Notes: generated from the letters alone by a model not told the origin. Positions 1-12,450 are shown, numbered from the stretch's first letter. The stretch: DNA of 64,000 nt from Puffinus mauretanicus (GCA_023333565.1 JAJKFH010002311.1:186001-250000), one strand, 5' to 3'. Numbers and translations are program-made.

Positions 1-2936
1 AAAAACACCTAAGGGATTTCAGTGTATAGGTCCATATCCACAAAATATGAGGCACATAACTCTTAAGTTGATCTTTTTTCCAAAAAGTGTCTGTGATCCT
101 TAAAACTTTATTGCTCAGTGGAAACTGGCCTCCTCAGTCCCTTTTGAAATAGAACCTTGAGTACATTTGAAAATGTCACCTGAATGTTCAGAAGTGTTCA
201 ATGGTAGCAATGAATGAATCAGAGTACATCAGTCCTCCACAGCTTCAAGACAACAGCTTGCACTTTTGAAGACCAGTGCATGGTTGCTGGGAATCAGCTG
301 CAGACTCTGGTTCCAGCTTTAGATCTTAAATAACGATCTCACCCACAAGGAGAAAGTCAGTGGGTATAGAAAACAGTCAGCCTCGTCCTGAAATATGGGG
401 AGATATGTTTGGGGTGCAGAAGAATTTTCTCTAAAATTGGAAAATTGAGAGACTTTTAACCAAAATGTCTGCAGCATTTTTTAACCTGTGCGGGAAGATA
501 GATCCTTGCCATAGAAGTTAGATTATTCTTCATTTCAAGTTTCCAAATGAAAAAAGCCAGAATCTATGACTGACTAGTCTTGGATGAATAGATCATTGCA
601 GCGCTGCGATACGTATTCCCAGTCCTTATGCATACACCTGCTTTATAAATTGCTTGGCCCCAGGTCTCCAGAGGATGCAACTTCAGCAGGCAGCTGATGT
701 ATTTCGAATGCTCTGCCTTGAATATTTATCCACTTCAAGGAGATGTAAGATGGAGGACCCGATTAGAAAACAGGCAGTATGTTTCCCAATCCATTCCCTA
801 TACCACATAGCAAGAGAAATTTGTATGCAATTCTTATTGGAGGAACTTTTCAGTGTAACTCCTGCAGCTTAACCTCACGTAACCTATCAGTGAACTGCAG
901 GGATGCAGCTCCTTATGTGTTAATTACTTTTTTTTTCCTTAAAAAAACTTCAGTGTATCTAATACTTGTGTGGGTGTTGTAAAGATCGTGTTGCTCTACA
1001 ATAAAAGCCTCCATAAATAAGTTCATTTTTGAGTTTTAAGAGCACAGCAGTAAGAAAGTAATAGGGAGAGAGAATTAATCTACACTGCTATCCTGCCACA
1101 GAGCACCAGGGGAAGGTTAGGAACTGTTTGCCCACATGGATGTTTGAATATTTTAAATGGGTTTTCTTCAATAACATTACAAGTAGAAGCTGGCGAGCCT
1201 GTACTGCCATTCCACCACTGGAGTACCAGCAGTGGTGATTCATGTTTTGCATCTCCAAAAGAATGAATGACGTGGAATAAGCTGTGACGACATTGCAAAT
1301 CGTGGAGCTAGTTCAAAATGACAGACCTAATCTCCAGCTCTTTCTGGTGACATGATAGGGATATTGTGCTCAGGCAAGCAGCACATGATGCTTACTGAGT
1401 GGGAGGAGAGAAACAGCGTAAGATGTTCTTCAAATAGGAAAAATTGCAGTGCCAGTAATCAGGAGAAGGGCAAGCAAGACTGTTCAGGCTCCCTAGAAAG
1501 CACTGCAGGTGTGGTGAGGGAAGGAAGGGACTTTCTTCACTTCTCTCTCAATCAAAGGTTGAGAAGAAAAGTAGCTGCTGCAAAAACATTATACAGCGGG
1601 CCTTGCAGACAAGGTCACTTTTGCTTTCCTCCTGCAAAGCCAGAGAAAAGGGAAAGGAGTTCCAGCTCTCTTGCCCACCCCAGGTCCCTAACTTACCTCC
1701 ACAAAGATTCCCTCAGCTAGAAGCTCCTTCTCAGCAAAGACCTTTTGAAAAATAAGCCATAATTATCTGCAGCTCTGCTGATTTCACTGTGAGTGTGCCA
1801 TAAGATATTGTGGCTGTGAAATTAGTGTGATTTACTGAGTCTTGGACAGCAGGAGAATACGGGCTTTGGGAGCCTTTCTGTTGCTGCTGGATTCTGGCTG
1901 TGTTTATGGATGACTGAGGTTGCTTGTTTTGCAGCGGTGGCAGAACAACGTCCCTTGTTAGTATTAATGCTTAGTGGTTTTATAGATGCCCAGTCTGTGC
2001 CAGATGTTTTGGATCTGGCCCACTACATCAGTCTTTCCAATTCATTATCTGCTCCTTTCAGACAAAAGATAGGACCCAGCTTTATGCTATGGGGCAGCCC
2101 AGCCCTTACCTTTCCCTTTCTACCCTTTTCACAGAGGACCTGCAGCCTTTTTCTTTTCGTACAACTAAAAGCTCACTTACCACACGAACCATGTTCATGT
2201 TGCCCCAAATACACGGTAGATACGCATTTGGTCTTGTGATAGGGGTGCACACGGGATCAGGTGATGAGAGCTGCTTGTTTGCTGTGGCTAGATTTGTGCC
2301 ATGTACATGGCAGCACAGTGTATCACCGCTGCAGTGATGTGACAGGTCCATACCAAGTGACATAACAGGGATGGACTTGTCATCAGGACCCAGCAGAAAG
2401 CCTTCGTGGCACACACCAAAAGGCTGGTACTGCTGCTACAGAAATGTGCTTGAATGAGCTTCCTGTGTAATGTAGGAAACGTCAGAAGGGAGGAATAACA
2501 TCAGGATATTTCTGTCTGTCCATTCATGCTTTATCTGGTAGTCAAGATTAAGATTCATTGTTCCTGAGAGAAAATCTGGACCAGGGAAGAGAAGGCCAAC
2601 GGGTGCAATATATACTGGAAGGATGACGTCAGGGAAGTGGGACAGCAGCGGATAAGCATCTGGCACAAGTCTCTTAAAAGAGACTTTATGTCCCTCAGAA
2701 TGGCGTTAAAGGGATCAGGAGCACAGGTGGTGTTCTCCTCTATCCTCCCAGTTGGAGAAGGAGGTTCGAGGAAAAGGAGGCCGATTGAATAGATGAATGA
2801 CTGGCTGCGTAGCTGGTGCCATGCTTAAGGTCTCGGCTTCTCATACCACTTACTTTGTCCCTGTGCTCACATGTCCACTGTTGCTCTCCCATCTGTCCTC
2901 CCACCTCCTCTACCATTGCCTCTGCTCCTTCCCCTT
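1..2936. other. Intergenic, no gene recognised
   Basis: Both strands carry only short open frames without recognisable protein motifs. No tRNA, rRNA or CR1 signature is visible. In mammals the next gene beyond MIR122 is ALPK2. I could not recognise any alpha-kinase coding exon here, so if that order is conserved the gene must start further left, outside the window. Confidence 0.6.
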
Positions 2937-2941
2937 CCCTG
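2937..2941. repeat. Target-site duplication, left copy
   Basis: The pentamer CCCTG directly precedes the LTR's TG start and recurs directly after its CA end at 3463-3467. Five-base duplications are typical of ERVL-type integrations. Confidence 0.85.
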
Positions 2942-3462
2942 TGTCCCGGTTTCGGCTGGGATAGGGTTAAATTTCTTCCTAGTGCTGTGTTTTGGATTTA
3001 GTATGAGGAGAATGTTGATAACACACTGATGTTTTCAGTTGTTGCTAAGTGCCCTCCTAGTCCAAGGACAGCTCCCGTGCCTACTGACTGAGCTAGGTGC
3101 ACAAGATGGGAGGGAACATAATCAGGACAGCCAGCCCAGCTGGCCAATGGGGTATTCCATACCATGTGACATCATGCTCAGTATACGAATGGTAGGCGTG
3201 ATCCAGGAACTGCCGATCGCTACTTGGTTATCGGTCAGCGCGGGTGGTGAGCAATTGCATTGTGCATCACTCATTTTGTATATTCTATCATTATTTATTA
3301 TCATTATTTTCCCTTTTCTGTTCTATTAAACTGTCTTTATCTCAACCCACGAGTTTTTCTCACTCTTACCCTTCTGAGTCTCTCCCCATCCCACTGGGGG
3401 GGCGGGGGAAGTGAGTGAGCGGCTGCGTGGTATTTGGCTGCCTGCCAGGTTAAACCACGACA
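2942..3462 (+). mobile_element. Solo LTR of an avian endogenous retrovirus
   Basis: This 521-bp element begins TGTCCCGGTTTCGGC and ends in ACGACA, so it has the TG...CA termini of a retroviral LTR, and an exact CCCTG pentamer lies on each side. It resembles from memory a widespread avian LTR family with the same opening, a GGTGAGCAATTGCATTG stretch and an ATTAAACTGTCTTTATC stretch. The plus orientation follows from the ATTAAA poly(A) signal at 3325-3330. The expected TATA-like site near 3180 reads GTATACGAAT and appears mutated. No internal gag, pol or env sequence or second LTR lies nearby, so this is a solo LTR left by recombination between the two LTRs. Open frames crossing it are non-coding. 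The exact family name needs a repeat-library search. Confidence 0.88.
3325..3330 (+). terminator. LTR poly(A) signal ATTAAA
   Basis: ATTAAA lies in the R-like part of the LTR, upstream of a T- and C-rich stretch. It is the expected 3'-end signal of the retroviral transcript and could still terminate plus-strand read-through transcripts. Confidence 0.6.
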
Positions 3463-3467
3463 CCCTG
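3463..3467. repeat. Target-site duplication, right copy
   Basis: CCCTG, identical to 2937-2941, immediately follows the CA end of the LTR. Confidence 0.85.
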
Positions 3468-3638
3468 TCACTGTGCCTCGTTTATTTGGGACAGCAGGGT
3501 TGGAAGAGGAAAAAAAGCACCAAAAAGTCTTTCTTCTTCATGTAGATAGTAAGCTTTATCTTCTTCCTTTTGCAAGAGCTGTTCTGCACTAATTTATCAG
3601 GAGGCTACTGGATTACTCTCCATTCAGTCACCTTTTAT

Positions 3639-3678
3639 TGCTGTATCAGATACCTGCACACAGGTATCTGATACAGCA
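3639..3678. repeat. Perfect palindrome, 18-bp arms and 4-nt loop
   Basis: Arm 3639-3656 (TGCTGTATCAGATACCTG) is the exact reverse complement of 3661-3678, with CACA as the loop. Pairing stops beyond the arms. On the minus strand the hairpin runs straight into AATAAA (3639-3634). It lies about 1.3 kb downstream of MIR122 in that gene's direction of transcription. It could be a template-switch (snap-back) mutation, a small hairpin RNA or a 3'-end structure. The stem is short for a canonical microRNA precursor. Confidence 0.85.
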
Positions 3679-4989
3679 GGTTTTCAGAACAGATGGTCAC
3701 AAAAGAAAATTGTGAATGCAAAGAGTGATTAGGATACATATAAGGTTTAGGAAAACTATTCTGGGTTCCTCTGTGAAGATCTGTTGTATTATTATAATTT
3801 GAAGTGCTGAGAATTCTTTTAAAAATATCTAGACTGGAACGTAATTTTAATATACAACATTGTGGTTCTTCCATAAATTTTCAGCAGTATGCATTGCTAA
3901 TGACTGTTCCATGGCAATAACTCATGGAAGAAAACAAGGTTTAGGGAATAAAATTAAGTAACTCATTGAAGATGTTCTGTTGGGAAACACTGTGTAATAA
4001 AATTGGTTGCAAATGGAAACAGAGTATAATCTATAAATGATAAATTTCACATATCCATCTATGCTTTCTTCCAGCAGCACTCTACACGTCACAGCCATAG
4101 GGACGTCCTATTCATTATGCATGCCTGGTTACTTAGCACTAGAAGTCAGAGGAAAGGTGGGGTTTGGGACATGCTGATGAATATTAAGGTTACCATGCTC
4201 ATTGCAAATCAGAGTGCAACATTCTGTGAGCCTAAATCTTGGATTATTCAGTGGGATTTAGGCTTCTCAGTGCAGTGTTGGTGCCTGGCTTTCATTAAGC
4301 CCTTTGGAAGTTCCTACAGAGGATTCCTATTCTTTAAAATAGCTTTCAGAAGAATTTCTCTGAGGAAACTGTGACTCTTTCCAAAACAGTAGGTTTAGAA
4401 TATAAGACAATGGACTTGTGAGTGGTGCTGAAATCATACATACAATTGTGACACGGAAGGGAACAAAGCTGAAAGCATTTGAAACCTGAATAAATGACGT
4501 TTCAAATTAGAGGTAATAGCTTTTTATCAGAATTTTGGAAAGTGTTCTGTCTGAAAAATGTCATGAGCATCTCAGTCAATTAATGTTCCAAACGTATGTT
4601 TTAATTTGGTGCCAAAATAAGAGCCAGAGTTTGACTACATCAGCTAATTGGCTTCAGTATTCTATTGTCATGGTCAATCCACCAGGAAAAAGAAAATCCC
4701 AAGCTGGCCTTGTTTTTCAGAGGTAATCACAACCCCATTGATTCCAATGAAATCCACATTCCTAATGATGACATTATAATGATGATTCCTTAAGATGACT
4801 TGTGTGCTTTACAATGGGAATCTGGAAGTGCATGTAGCAGAGTATGGATTTCCCACATATTCTGGTGGGTTTGCTTATAAAAGAAAGAGCAGTGTCATCC
4901 TGACATAGATGTAAAAGGTTACTTATTCCTCAGCACGGTGGGAAAATGTATTGCTACAGTTCACGCACCTTTCTGAATTGATGTCTTGT
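3679..4989. other. Intergenic, downstream flank of MIR122
   Basis: No gene or repeat is recognised. If the MIR122 primary transcript extends past the hairpin, as it does in mammals, this minus-strand sequence is its 3' part. No splice structure can be assigned from the sequence alone. Confidence 0.4.
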
Positions 4990-5000
4990 CTACCAGTAGC

Positions 5001-5022
5001 TATTTAGTGTGATAATGGCGTT
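5001..5022 (-). ncRNA. MIR122: miR-122-3p (star strand)
   Basis: These 22 nt begin AACGCCAUUAUCACAC on the minus strand and pair with the 5p arm, as in the known vertebrate star strand. Confidence 0.93.
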
Positions 5023-5036
5023 TGATAGACTGGACA

Positions 5037-5058
5037 CAAACACCATTGTCACACTCCA
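5037..5058 (-). ncRNA. MIR122: Mature miR-122-5p
   Basis: These 22 nt read UGGAGUGUGACAAUGG plus UGUUUG on the minus strand. The seed is GGAGUGU (positions 2-8). This is the guide strand that loads into Argonaute. Confidence 0.97.
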
Positions 5059-5070
5059 CAGCTCTGGTAG

Positions 5071-8000
5071 TAGTAGATCATTAGTTCATGGAAGAAGTAA
5101 TATGCACACATTGCAGACTTCAGCCTGGGGGCTTCAAAGATCTGCAAAACACAGAGAAAAGACCATGTTTATGCTTATTTATACGTGGTACATCAGGATT
5201 CTCACCAAGTAAGTGGGAGACAGGATTTAGAATTTCTTTGAGGTGAATGTTTTTTCTCAGCTAGCTGTAGTCATCTAAAAGCTAAGTAGCTTTAAGTGTG
5301 CCTTTACAGGCAAAAGAGATGGACAGGCATCTTGAGAAAGTAATTGGTCCTGTCCTAAGAGACACATTTAAGAAGGGAGGGATGAATCACTCTCTGCAAG
5401 GACCTGTGTCTTTCTCTTATTGATGGAGACAGCTCAGAATAAGCACCTGACTTTTATAGAGCTATGTTAGATCTGAGGAATCACGATGCTAAAGATTATA
5501 TTTGTTTTCCATATACTTGCTTTTACCAGCATTTTAGAGCTAGCCCACTTACAAGACAGCAAGTTGGTCTGTACTCCTAGTCTCACTTCACCTGTTTTAT
5601 TCAATGCAAGTTCTTATATGACACGTCAACACCTATGCAACAGTGAATTAAGCAGTGTAACTAACATACACGTGACTGTGGTGTTTCATTTCTTCCCAGG
5701 ACAGTTTTTTTGGTTTAATAGGACAGAGTGTGTTTCTGTGTTTGTTTAGCCTGCAAGTCTAATAACATTTCTGCACATCCTCAGTGAGTATAAAAAAACC
5801 TGTAAAAGATCCTGTTAGTCAGGAGTGGACTAAGAGCACACAAACGGTAACCGAGGGTCACATGATGCACAGTGATTTGTAAAGCCATGGAAATTCAGTT
5901 ATGTGTCATCATCACATCTGAATCCTGCAGAGAAGCAGAGAAAACAGAGAAGGGAGCACAGGGAAGGGAGGAAATAAGAAACCAGAGCTTGGGTGAATAG
6001 TAGTAGCCTTTGTATCTTACTCTTCCATGTATCCGCTTTTTCCTCAGTCTATAAAGACTGTCAACTAGTGTGATCATCTATGCAAGATCATATTGGATAT
6101 TAACTGGAAGAAACACTGACCTGTGCAGATAGAATGTAGTTTTGTGAAAGTGTAAGCCAGCTAGTGAATGTTCATTAATAGGAATAACAAAATAATACTA
6201 GTAACTAATCGACAACTGTAATAAAATCTGCTAACTTAAAGAAAGGAAAAAAAAAGAAAAATTCCACAGAGTGGAATTCCTTTATTCCCCTGGAATTGGT
6301 AGAAATCTTCCAAGGAGAGCAGAGTACATTAAATATTAATGTTCCATTTTGCGTTAATTTGGGTAGATTTTGTATGTGCTGCGTACTGAAATGTTTTTTG
6401 TAGCTACTGAAAACTTGAACTTTCTGACTCAAAAAGGAATGCTGTATGGACTGGTTAGAAGCACCATGGGAGGGGATGGAGTTGTCTTTTTGTGCCAAGA
6501 GATGAGGACAGAATGTCTTGCTATAATGGTTTTAAACTATCCGTCTCATGTTTTTTTAAGCTCAGTAAATGCATTCCCATTTTTACATATTCGGGAGCAT
6601 TTGCTACCCATATGTAATAAAACTAGACTCTCCAATAGTCTTCTGGATCTGGCTGCATTTTAGCAAAAGACTGTTAAGCAAGTTAGAGCATTCAAAAGGC
6701 AGACTCTCAGATCCCCAGAGAGCTCCTCCTACGGGCTTAGCCTTCCTGTCAATCTCATTTTTTATCTTTCCTAATTCACTCCCACACATCAATAGCCTTA
6801 ATGCCTCTGCTTTATTCTCAGTCTGCTGTCTGCACTCCCATCGTGTGTCCCAGCTGAGAAACGAGAGAGAGAGGCACAAGTCTCTGTCATCAGCTGTTTG
6901 TAAAATCTAAACGTTTGAGGTATGTATGCTGACTGTGGTACAGCTGTGGAGGAAAATCACATTTCTGTACTTGTTGAGACCAAGTGGTCGCCATTTTAAA
7001 TACCAGCTTTTGTAAGGAGGAGAGGCAGTCCCTAGCTTGAATCAGGGCATGCTGCAATTTGTGAGAAGTGCAGCTCTGCGTGCCCCAAAATAAGATTGTG
7101 TATGGGCAACAACCGCTAGGTCAGCTGAAGCACTGGAGCTTGCGGGGAGTAGAACAAGGCTCTCTGAAGGAAATGATCCAGAAAAGAATCTGCTCTCCAG
7201 AGGAGCTGCAGGTTGAGGGCTACTGCAGAAACAGCAGCCCTGGTTTGAGACAGTGGAAGGAGCTGTAACAGGAAATGATTAAGGATAAGGGCACAGGGCT
7301 CCCAGATACAGGTGTTTATATGCAGATCATCAGGTAGGGAAATTTAGCTCACTCGTAGTATTCTACAGCATTAAAAGTTGAAGTGCCAGCAGAGAGGAGA
7401 CACTAACACACACAAACTAGCTGGCTGCCTGCATGTACTGAATACACCTGAACCACCAGCACACTGCGTTATTTCCTCTGCAATCCTTAGCTTTTGATCC
7501 AACGTTGTGTCTTTTCTGGATCTTTTTCTTAAATGTAATCTAGCTCAACCAGTGTTGATCGGTCAATGCAGACTCATTGGGGTTCTGGACCAGTTTAACT
7601 ACTGATTTGCAAGTACATATCATCAAACTTCAGTGAAAGTGTGAACTGGCTGTATGAGCTGAGTTCGAATGGCCCTTGGCTGGTAAATAGCAGAGAAATG
7701 AACCTTCACTGGCTGGTTACCAGGTTTTCTTTTTGAAACGTGATTATTACAACCGCTCTGTCATTCCCATCCTTGTCAAGGAAGCAAGGCTATAAATGCT
7801 TGGGTAGGGCTTAAAATTTTCCAAGTGCTTTTCATTTTTCATTGATTTTGTGTGTGTTTTGAGTCTGTACATGCTGTAGTGGGAAAGAGTTGTGCATCTG
7901 AACGAATACACAGAACTGTCAGGCAGATTTGCAGATCCACAGGTCAGGCCACTGTGCAATCACAGCTACAAAGGAGGCATCTCTAAAAGAAGGAAAGGAG

Positions 8001-11000
8001 CTGTAGCACACCCTGGGCATCAAAACAGCACTGAGATTTTTGAATTAATGATGGCAAATACACGGTCACACCCAGAACATACTCTGTCTAGTCAGGATGC
8101 GGCTTGCAGTTGTAGACCTGAGGTCCACGAGGCTATTTTTAATAAATGTGCCTATGCTCTAGCTGGTGATAATGAGAAACGAATGCCAAAGAAATATAAG
8201 TACTGTACATTGCTTTCTAATTCATCACAATATTAGTGTTTTTTCCCCTTACCTTTCCTCATACACATTTGACTCAGCTTTCTCTCTGCAGCAGAGAAGA
8301 AAGGTCAGTCAAGATCCTACTCTAATTAAGCTCTCTGAGGAAGAGGCTGACAATCGCTGGCAGATACAGCGCAAAGAGCAGCAGAGCCCTGGCAGAAGTG
8401 CCTCTAGGCTTTACTGTGAAATGTGTATGATAGTAGATAGCCAGGCAAATGACGCAGCTGCAAGCAGGCAGTTTTATAGTTCCACAACTACATGGAAGCT
8501 TCCAGCAATTCAACAGGAATATTTCCAAGACAAAAGGTATGAAAGAAAGAGAAATGGCCACTAGTTTTTAATACTGCAATGGAGCGAAAAACCCTGAAAC
8601 AATGAGGAAGTTACTGGATAGTACAGGGCAGAAGCAAAGTATAAACATCGGAGAAAAAAAAAATCCACTTTTTGCTTCTCTTTTGCTAGACATTTGTATT
8701 AAGAATATTATTAGAATGTTCCAGTTGAGAAGATCATTGTGAAGAACAAGAGGGTTTTTCAAGAAATATGGATCATAGAACCTCCACTTTTTGCATATCC
8801 GGACTTGGAAGCATTCCTGGTGAAGTCTAACCACGCTTACTGTCAACTTCCCCGCCACCCCCTTTTTTTTAAAAAATAAACATTTAGGGTGGCTTGCTGA
8901 CCGACATGAATAAAAGCCTAATCTCTTTAAAAGTGCAGGCAGAGATCACTATGTAAAAGACATTAAATCTTGTTAAATTTCACAGACAGGCCACAGGCAT
9001 TTGCGGATACTTTGGTATGCTGAAGTGCTTAGTATTCAAAAATCACTTGCACTATTTTATTTTTATTAGTACATTTTAGCATTTCCTTTTCCTCACATGA
9101 ATCAAGCACAGGAAGGCACTTACCATCTGACACAACTGCTAAATGATCCTCTGGTGTGTCGTTAGGGCTTGTCAGATTCTCTTGCATGACATTTTGCTGA
9201 ATATCACTGTATTCAGATCTTTGGACGTCTTCATGTTCTTTTCTGAGTTCCCAGCAGTGGTCAGCTGTTGAAAGCCTCTGTTTCCAATGGACACCTTTCT
9301 CTCGCCCTTTATGGGATCCTGAGGTTTTAAAGTAAACAATTCATTCTCTTTCTGATAAGTCATATTAAAATATTGATCTGGGGGAGGGAGATGGCCCTCA
9401 CTGCACAGAGCCAGAGTCACCTTTAGTCAAACAGACTAAGGAACGGAAAAAAAGCTCTGAAATCTCAAATTTCTCTGTCCCTTCAGAGAGAGCATATGTG
9501 GGTAGGGAAAAATGCAAAATATAGGTTTTTTTCAGCTGCCTGTTTTGCTTAACCCTGAGATGAAGAGTGTTTACTCTGCCTTCATATTAATTGCTTACTT
9601 CATCCAGCGAGACTGATTTCATCAATTTCTCAGATCACAGTGCAAATCTTACTGTTCACTGCCGGGTCTTACCAATCTTTTCTTCATTTTTTAATGTTGA
9701 TTTACTGTCTTTTCTGCATAGGAATTTTCAGAACTCTCAAAGAGCCTGTCACATTTTTAATAGGTTTTACTTTCCAGCACACCTATGGGACGGGGAAAAA
9801 GCCTGAGTTCAGTTGAGCCTATCTGAACACCTATGGCAAAACCAGGAATTAAACACACATTTCAGGACCTCATCCAGATAATCAACAATTAGACTATTGC
9901 ATAAACTCCCAAATTTAGGGCATGATAAACGTCACATTTTTTGTGAAGGCTAGTATGGGATTTGAACCTGAGATTTCTCTAAACATAAATTGAAGTCACA
10001 CCTTCAGTATGATAACCTTCCTGATAGTTAACTAATTAGTATTTAATTGCTTACTTCCACTACCTGCTTCTATTCCATTAGGACATAAGTATTTTGTAAC
10101 AGTCTTAAGTAAAAGTAATGTTTTTTTTTAAAAAAGCAAAGTTTTCAATATAATACCTCACAAAAGTGAGGAACCAGGTCACTTTAGTGGCTTTGGCTGC
10201 ATGTGTTCATCCAGCAGCAGAAAACCACTGTGAAAACAAATCTGGAAAAAATTCTGTATCTTGCACTCTCCTTGCTTTCCAGCTTTAGTATAACTAGACC
10301 TTTGATAGAACCCAAATGCAACTTCTGTCCTTGTTAAGGTACCTTCCCTCACCACTGCCAGGGTGAGATGAGACAGGCCAGTATAGATGAGCTCTAAGAA
10401 TCAGAGCTCTCCTTTTGTGAGAAGGGTCCTGCACATAATCGATTCAAACACATAATACAATACCGTGTAATGGAAAAAAACCTGAACTACAAAGCCACTA
10501 GAACACCCTCATCTTTACCAATTTATGGCATGCCTTTTCTCCTTTAGGTTGCCATGTATTTGGACTGCAAATTTGTCATGGCAAGAACTATCTTCTACTG
10601 TTTCCTAAAATGCTGTTTCCTAAAATGCTGTTTTCTAATCACAGTGTAGCTACAGCTTCAGATACACCAGTAACACAAATAATAATGTTAGCAGTCATGA
10701 ATAAAACAAGGTGCTGAACTGTGCTTTCTATGCAATAATGAAGCTATATTTATAGGCTATTAGCAATCTTATCACTGCATATACAGTTGAAGATTAGTTT
10801 TTCCCCTTATGAAAAACTCCAGAATTTATAATTCTCAGGGATTTAATGAAACATTTTTATAACCTTAGCTGTAAAAACAATGTTAGTTGCCTAATGTAGA
10901 TAATCCAACTGCTTGACTGTACTTTTTTCCAGTTTTATTAAAGAAAAAGATTTTAATTAGCACAAAGCACAAATTAATGCTAACAGGTGACATTTAGTAG

Positions 11001-12380
11001 GGAAGCAGAGAATTAAATGAGATGGGAAAAGAAAGAGAGCACATGCCTGAGTTTTAGCTTTCATATTCTGTGCTATATGGCAGGGTATTGGACAAACATA
11101 GTGAAATGAAGAGTTTTGTAACAACACAATCCTAGTCACTTGCTTTTAGGTTAAAAGTGCCAGTAATCTGTGCTACCTAACTTCAGGTGCTGTACAAGAA
11201 GGGACTCCATGGCTACGTGTCAATCTCAGCTGGCTATGCAGCCCCTTGGATGCACTGATGCAGTCTCACTTTTTATCCTTATAAAGACATTAACAGGAAG
11301 ATGACTGGTGAAATTCTGGAGTGAATCACCATCTGGCTGATCTCTAAATGTCAGACAAAACCAGGATCTATTGAAGAAAAAGAAACATTTCCACTAACTT
11401 CTGAAAGATTAGGATTGCATCTACAGCATTTTATGTCTGTATATTCTTTGTGTATGCAGACATCTTGCGCAGTGGCCCGACTGTGCCATGATTGTTGCTA
11501 CTAATAGACTTCCTGTAATATTAGGAAAAATATACCCCCAGTTACAGCTATTTTCTTTGTTTAGAGTCCCAGTGGTTAGGGCTTTTCGATGGTGCTCACA
11601 ACCTTTGTGTTACCTTCTGCTCTTGGTCTATTTAGAAAACCCTCCTGAAGCAGGGACTGCTTTTCATTTGGTCTTGATACTACTTGTTTTTTGGTGAAAA
11701 GTCTCTCATTTGGGACTTGTACATGCACACAGTATAAAGATGACAGAATTACTAGTAGTAGTACTAGTTCACAGTGTGCCTATAATAGTAGAACAAGGTC
11801 TGGGGAAAATATTTATTTAAAAATTACCTAGAAAATTATACCAGAATCCTGTGTGCAAACTCTGTATGCCATTCTCAAAATATGGATGTGCATTTTAAAT
11901 CTACAGAAGGTATCTGACAATTTGCTTAATCATAAAAAGAGGGCAAAAGACCTCCAAAAAAAAAAAAAAGCCACATCTTGTCCAAAACCAGCAGAGAGAC
12001 TAAAATGTGCTACTTTTACTCACAGAGGAAACACCACTTATCTGGTATTTCTGGTGGTGTGTTTCTGAAAAAAAAGCTGTTTTCCTCAAAATGGTGATCT
12101 GCAATTGTAAGTGAAGCCACTGGTGACAGTCTGAAACAGCATTGCAACATTCATTACTGTTGCAGAGTGGTTTGGATCCAATTCTTTGAAATTAAATGCC
12201 AAATTATTTGGAAATTCCTGAAAAAAAAAAAGGAACTGGTTTGTTTAAATGTTAGTAAAGGTGACACAAGGACAAATTATGCAATACACATTGCACATTT
12301 CATCTGAGGGCCAAATTCTGCCCTTGAAAATATGTAGATATGACCCCAAGCAAAATTATCTGACTTTGAAGTTGGCACTG
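5071..12380. other. Upstream flank of MIR122, no protein gene
   Basis: This 7.3-kb stretch lies 5' of MIR122 in its direction of transcription and should contain at least part of its primary transcript and promoter. I see no coding exon. Short liver-factor-like motifs (9332-9338, 9568-9574, 10027-10039) and a minus-strand TATAAATA (10754-10747) are listed separately. Such motifs are frequent by chance in AT-rich DNA. A 15-bp unit is tandemly repeated around 10599-10635. Confidence 0.4.
10747..10754 (-). promoter_or_regulatory. TATA-like element 5.7 kb upstream of MIR122
   Basis: TATAAATA on the minus strand, correctly oriented for MIR122. The human primary transcript starts roughly 5 kb upstream of its hairpin, so the distance is plausible. 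The evidence is a motif and a distance only. Confidence 0.2.
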
Positions 12381-12450
12381 CTCAGAGCAGGGAACTGAGT
12401 CCTGTGACCTCCAAAGGTCCCTTCCAACCTAAATTATTCTGTGATTCTGT
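12381..12450 (+). mobile_element. CR1 LINE, extreme 3' end
   Basis: The stretch TGACCTCCAAAGGTCCCTTC, followed by CAACCTAAATTATTCTGTG and ATTCTGT, is the conserved CR1 3' terminus with its short ATTCTGTG tail repeat. The copy is severely 5'-truncated and keeps only about 70 bp, the usual outcome of CR1 insertion. Confidence 0.85.

Larger units (their letters stand above)
4990..5070 (-). ncRNA. MIR122: MIR122 precursor hairpin (pre-miR-122)
   Basis: The minus strand contains the complete mature miR-122-5p (5058-5037) and the star arm miR-122-3p (5022-5001), separated by a 14-nt loop region. The two arms pair along the stem, and the stem base is a perfect 7-bp helix (CUACCAG with CUGGUAG). miR-122 is the dominant liver microRNA of vertebrates. 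It represses many hepatic mRNAs and is processed by Drosha and Dicer from a long non-coding primary transcript. Position and orientation, downstream of NEDD4L on the same strand, match the human locus. The mature 5p sequence is identical to the human one as I know it. The loop and lower stem differ slightly. Confidence 0.98.

Noticed and set aside
1..2936. Possible 3' end of ALPK2
   Set aside because: Expected from human gene order, but no alpha-kinase or immunoglobulin-domain coding sequence could be recognised.
3039..3329. 96-codon open frame with a hydrophobic C-terminal end
   Set aside because: It lies almost entirely in the non-coding solo LTR and has no retroviral protein similarity.
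5009..5212. 67-codon open frame over the microRNA locus
   Set aside because: The sequence is antisense to the MIR122 hairpin, and its conservation is explained by the RNA.
8166..8564. 132-codon plus-strand frame
   Set aside because: No motif, no splice context, and ordinary base composition. It is probably chance.
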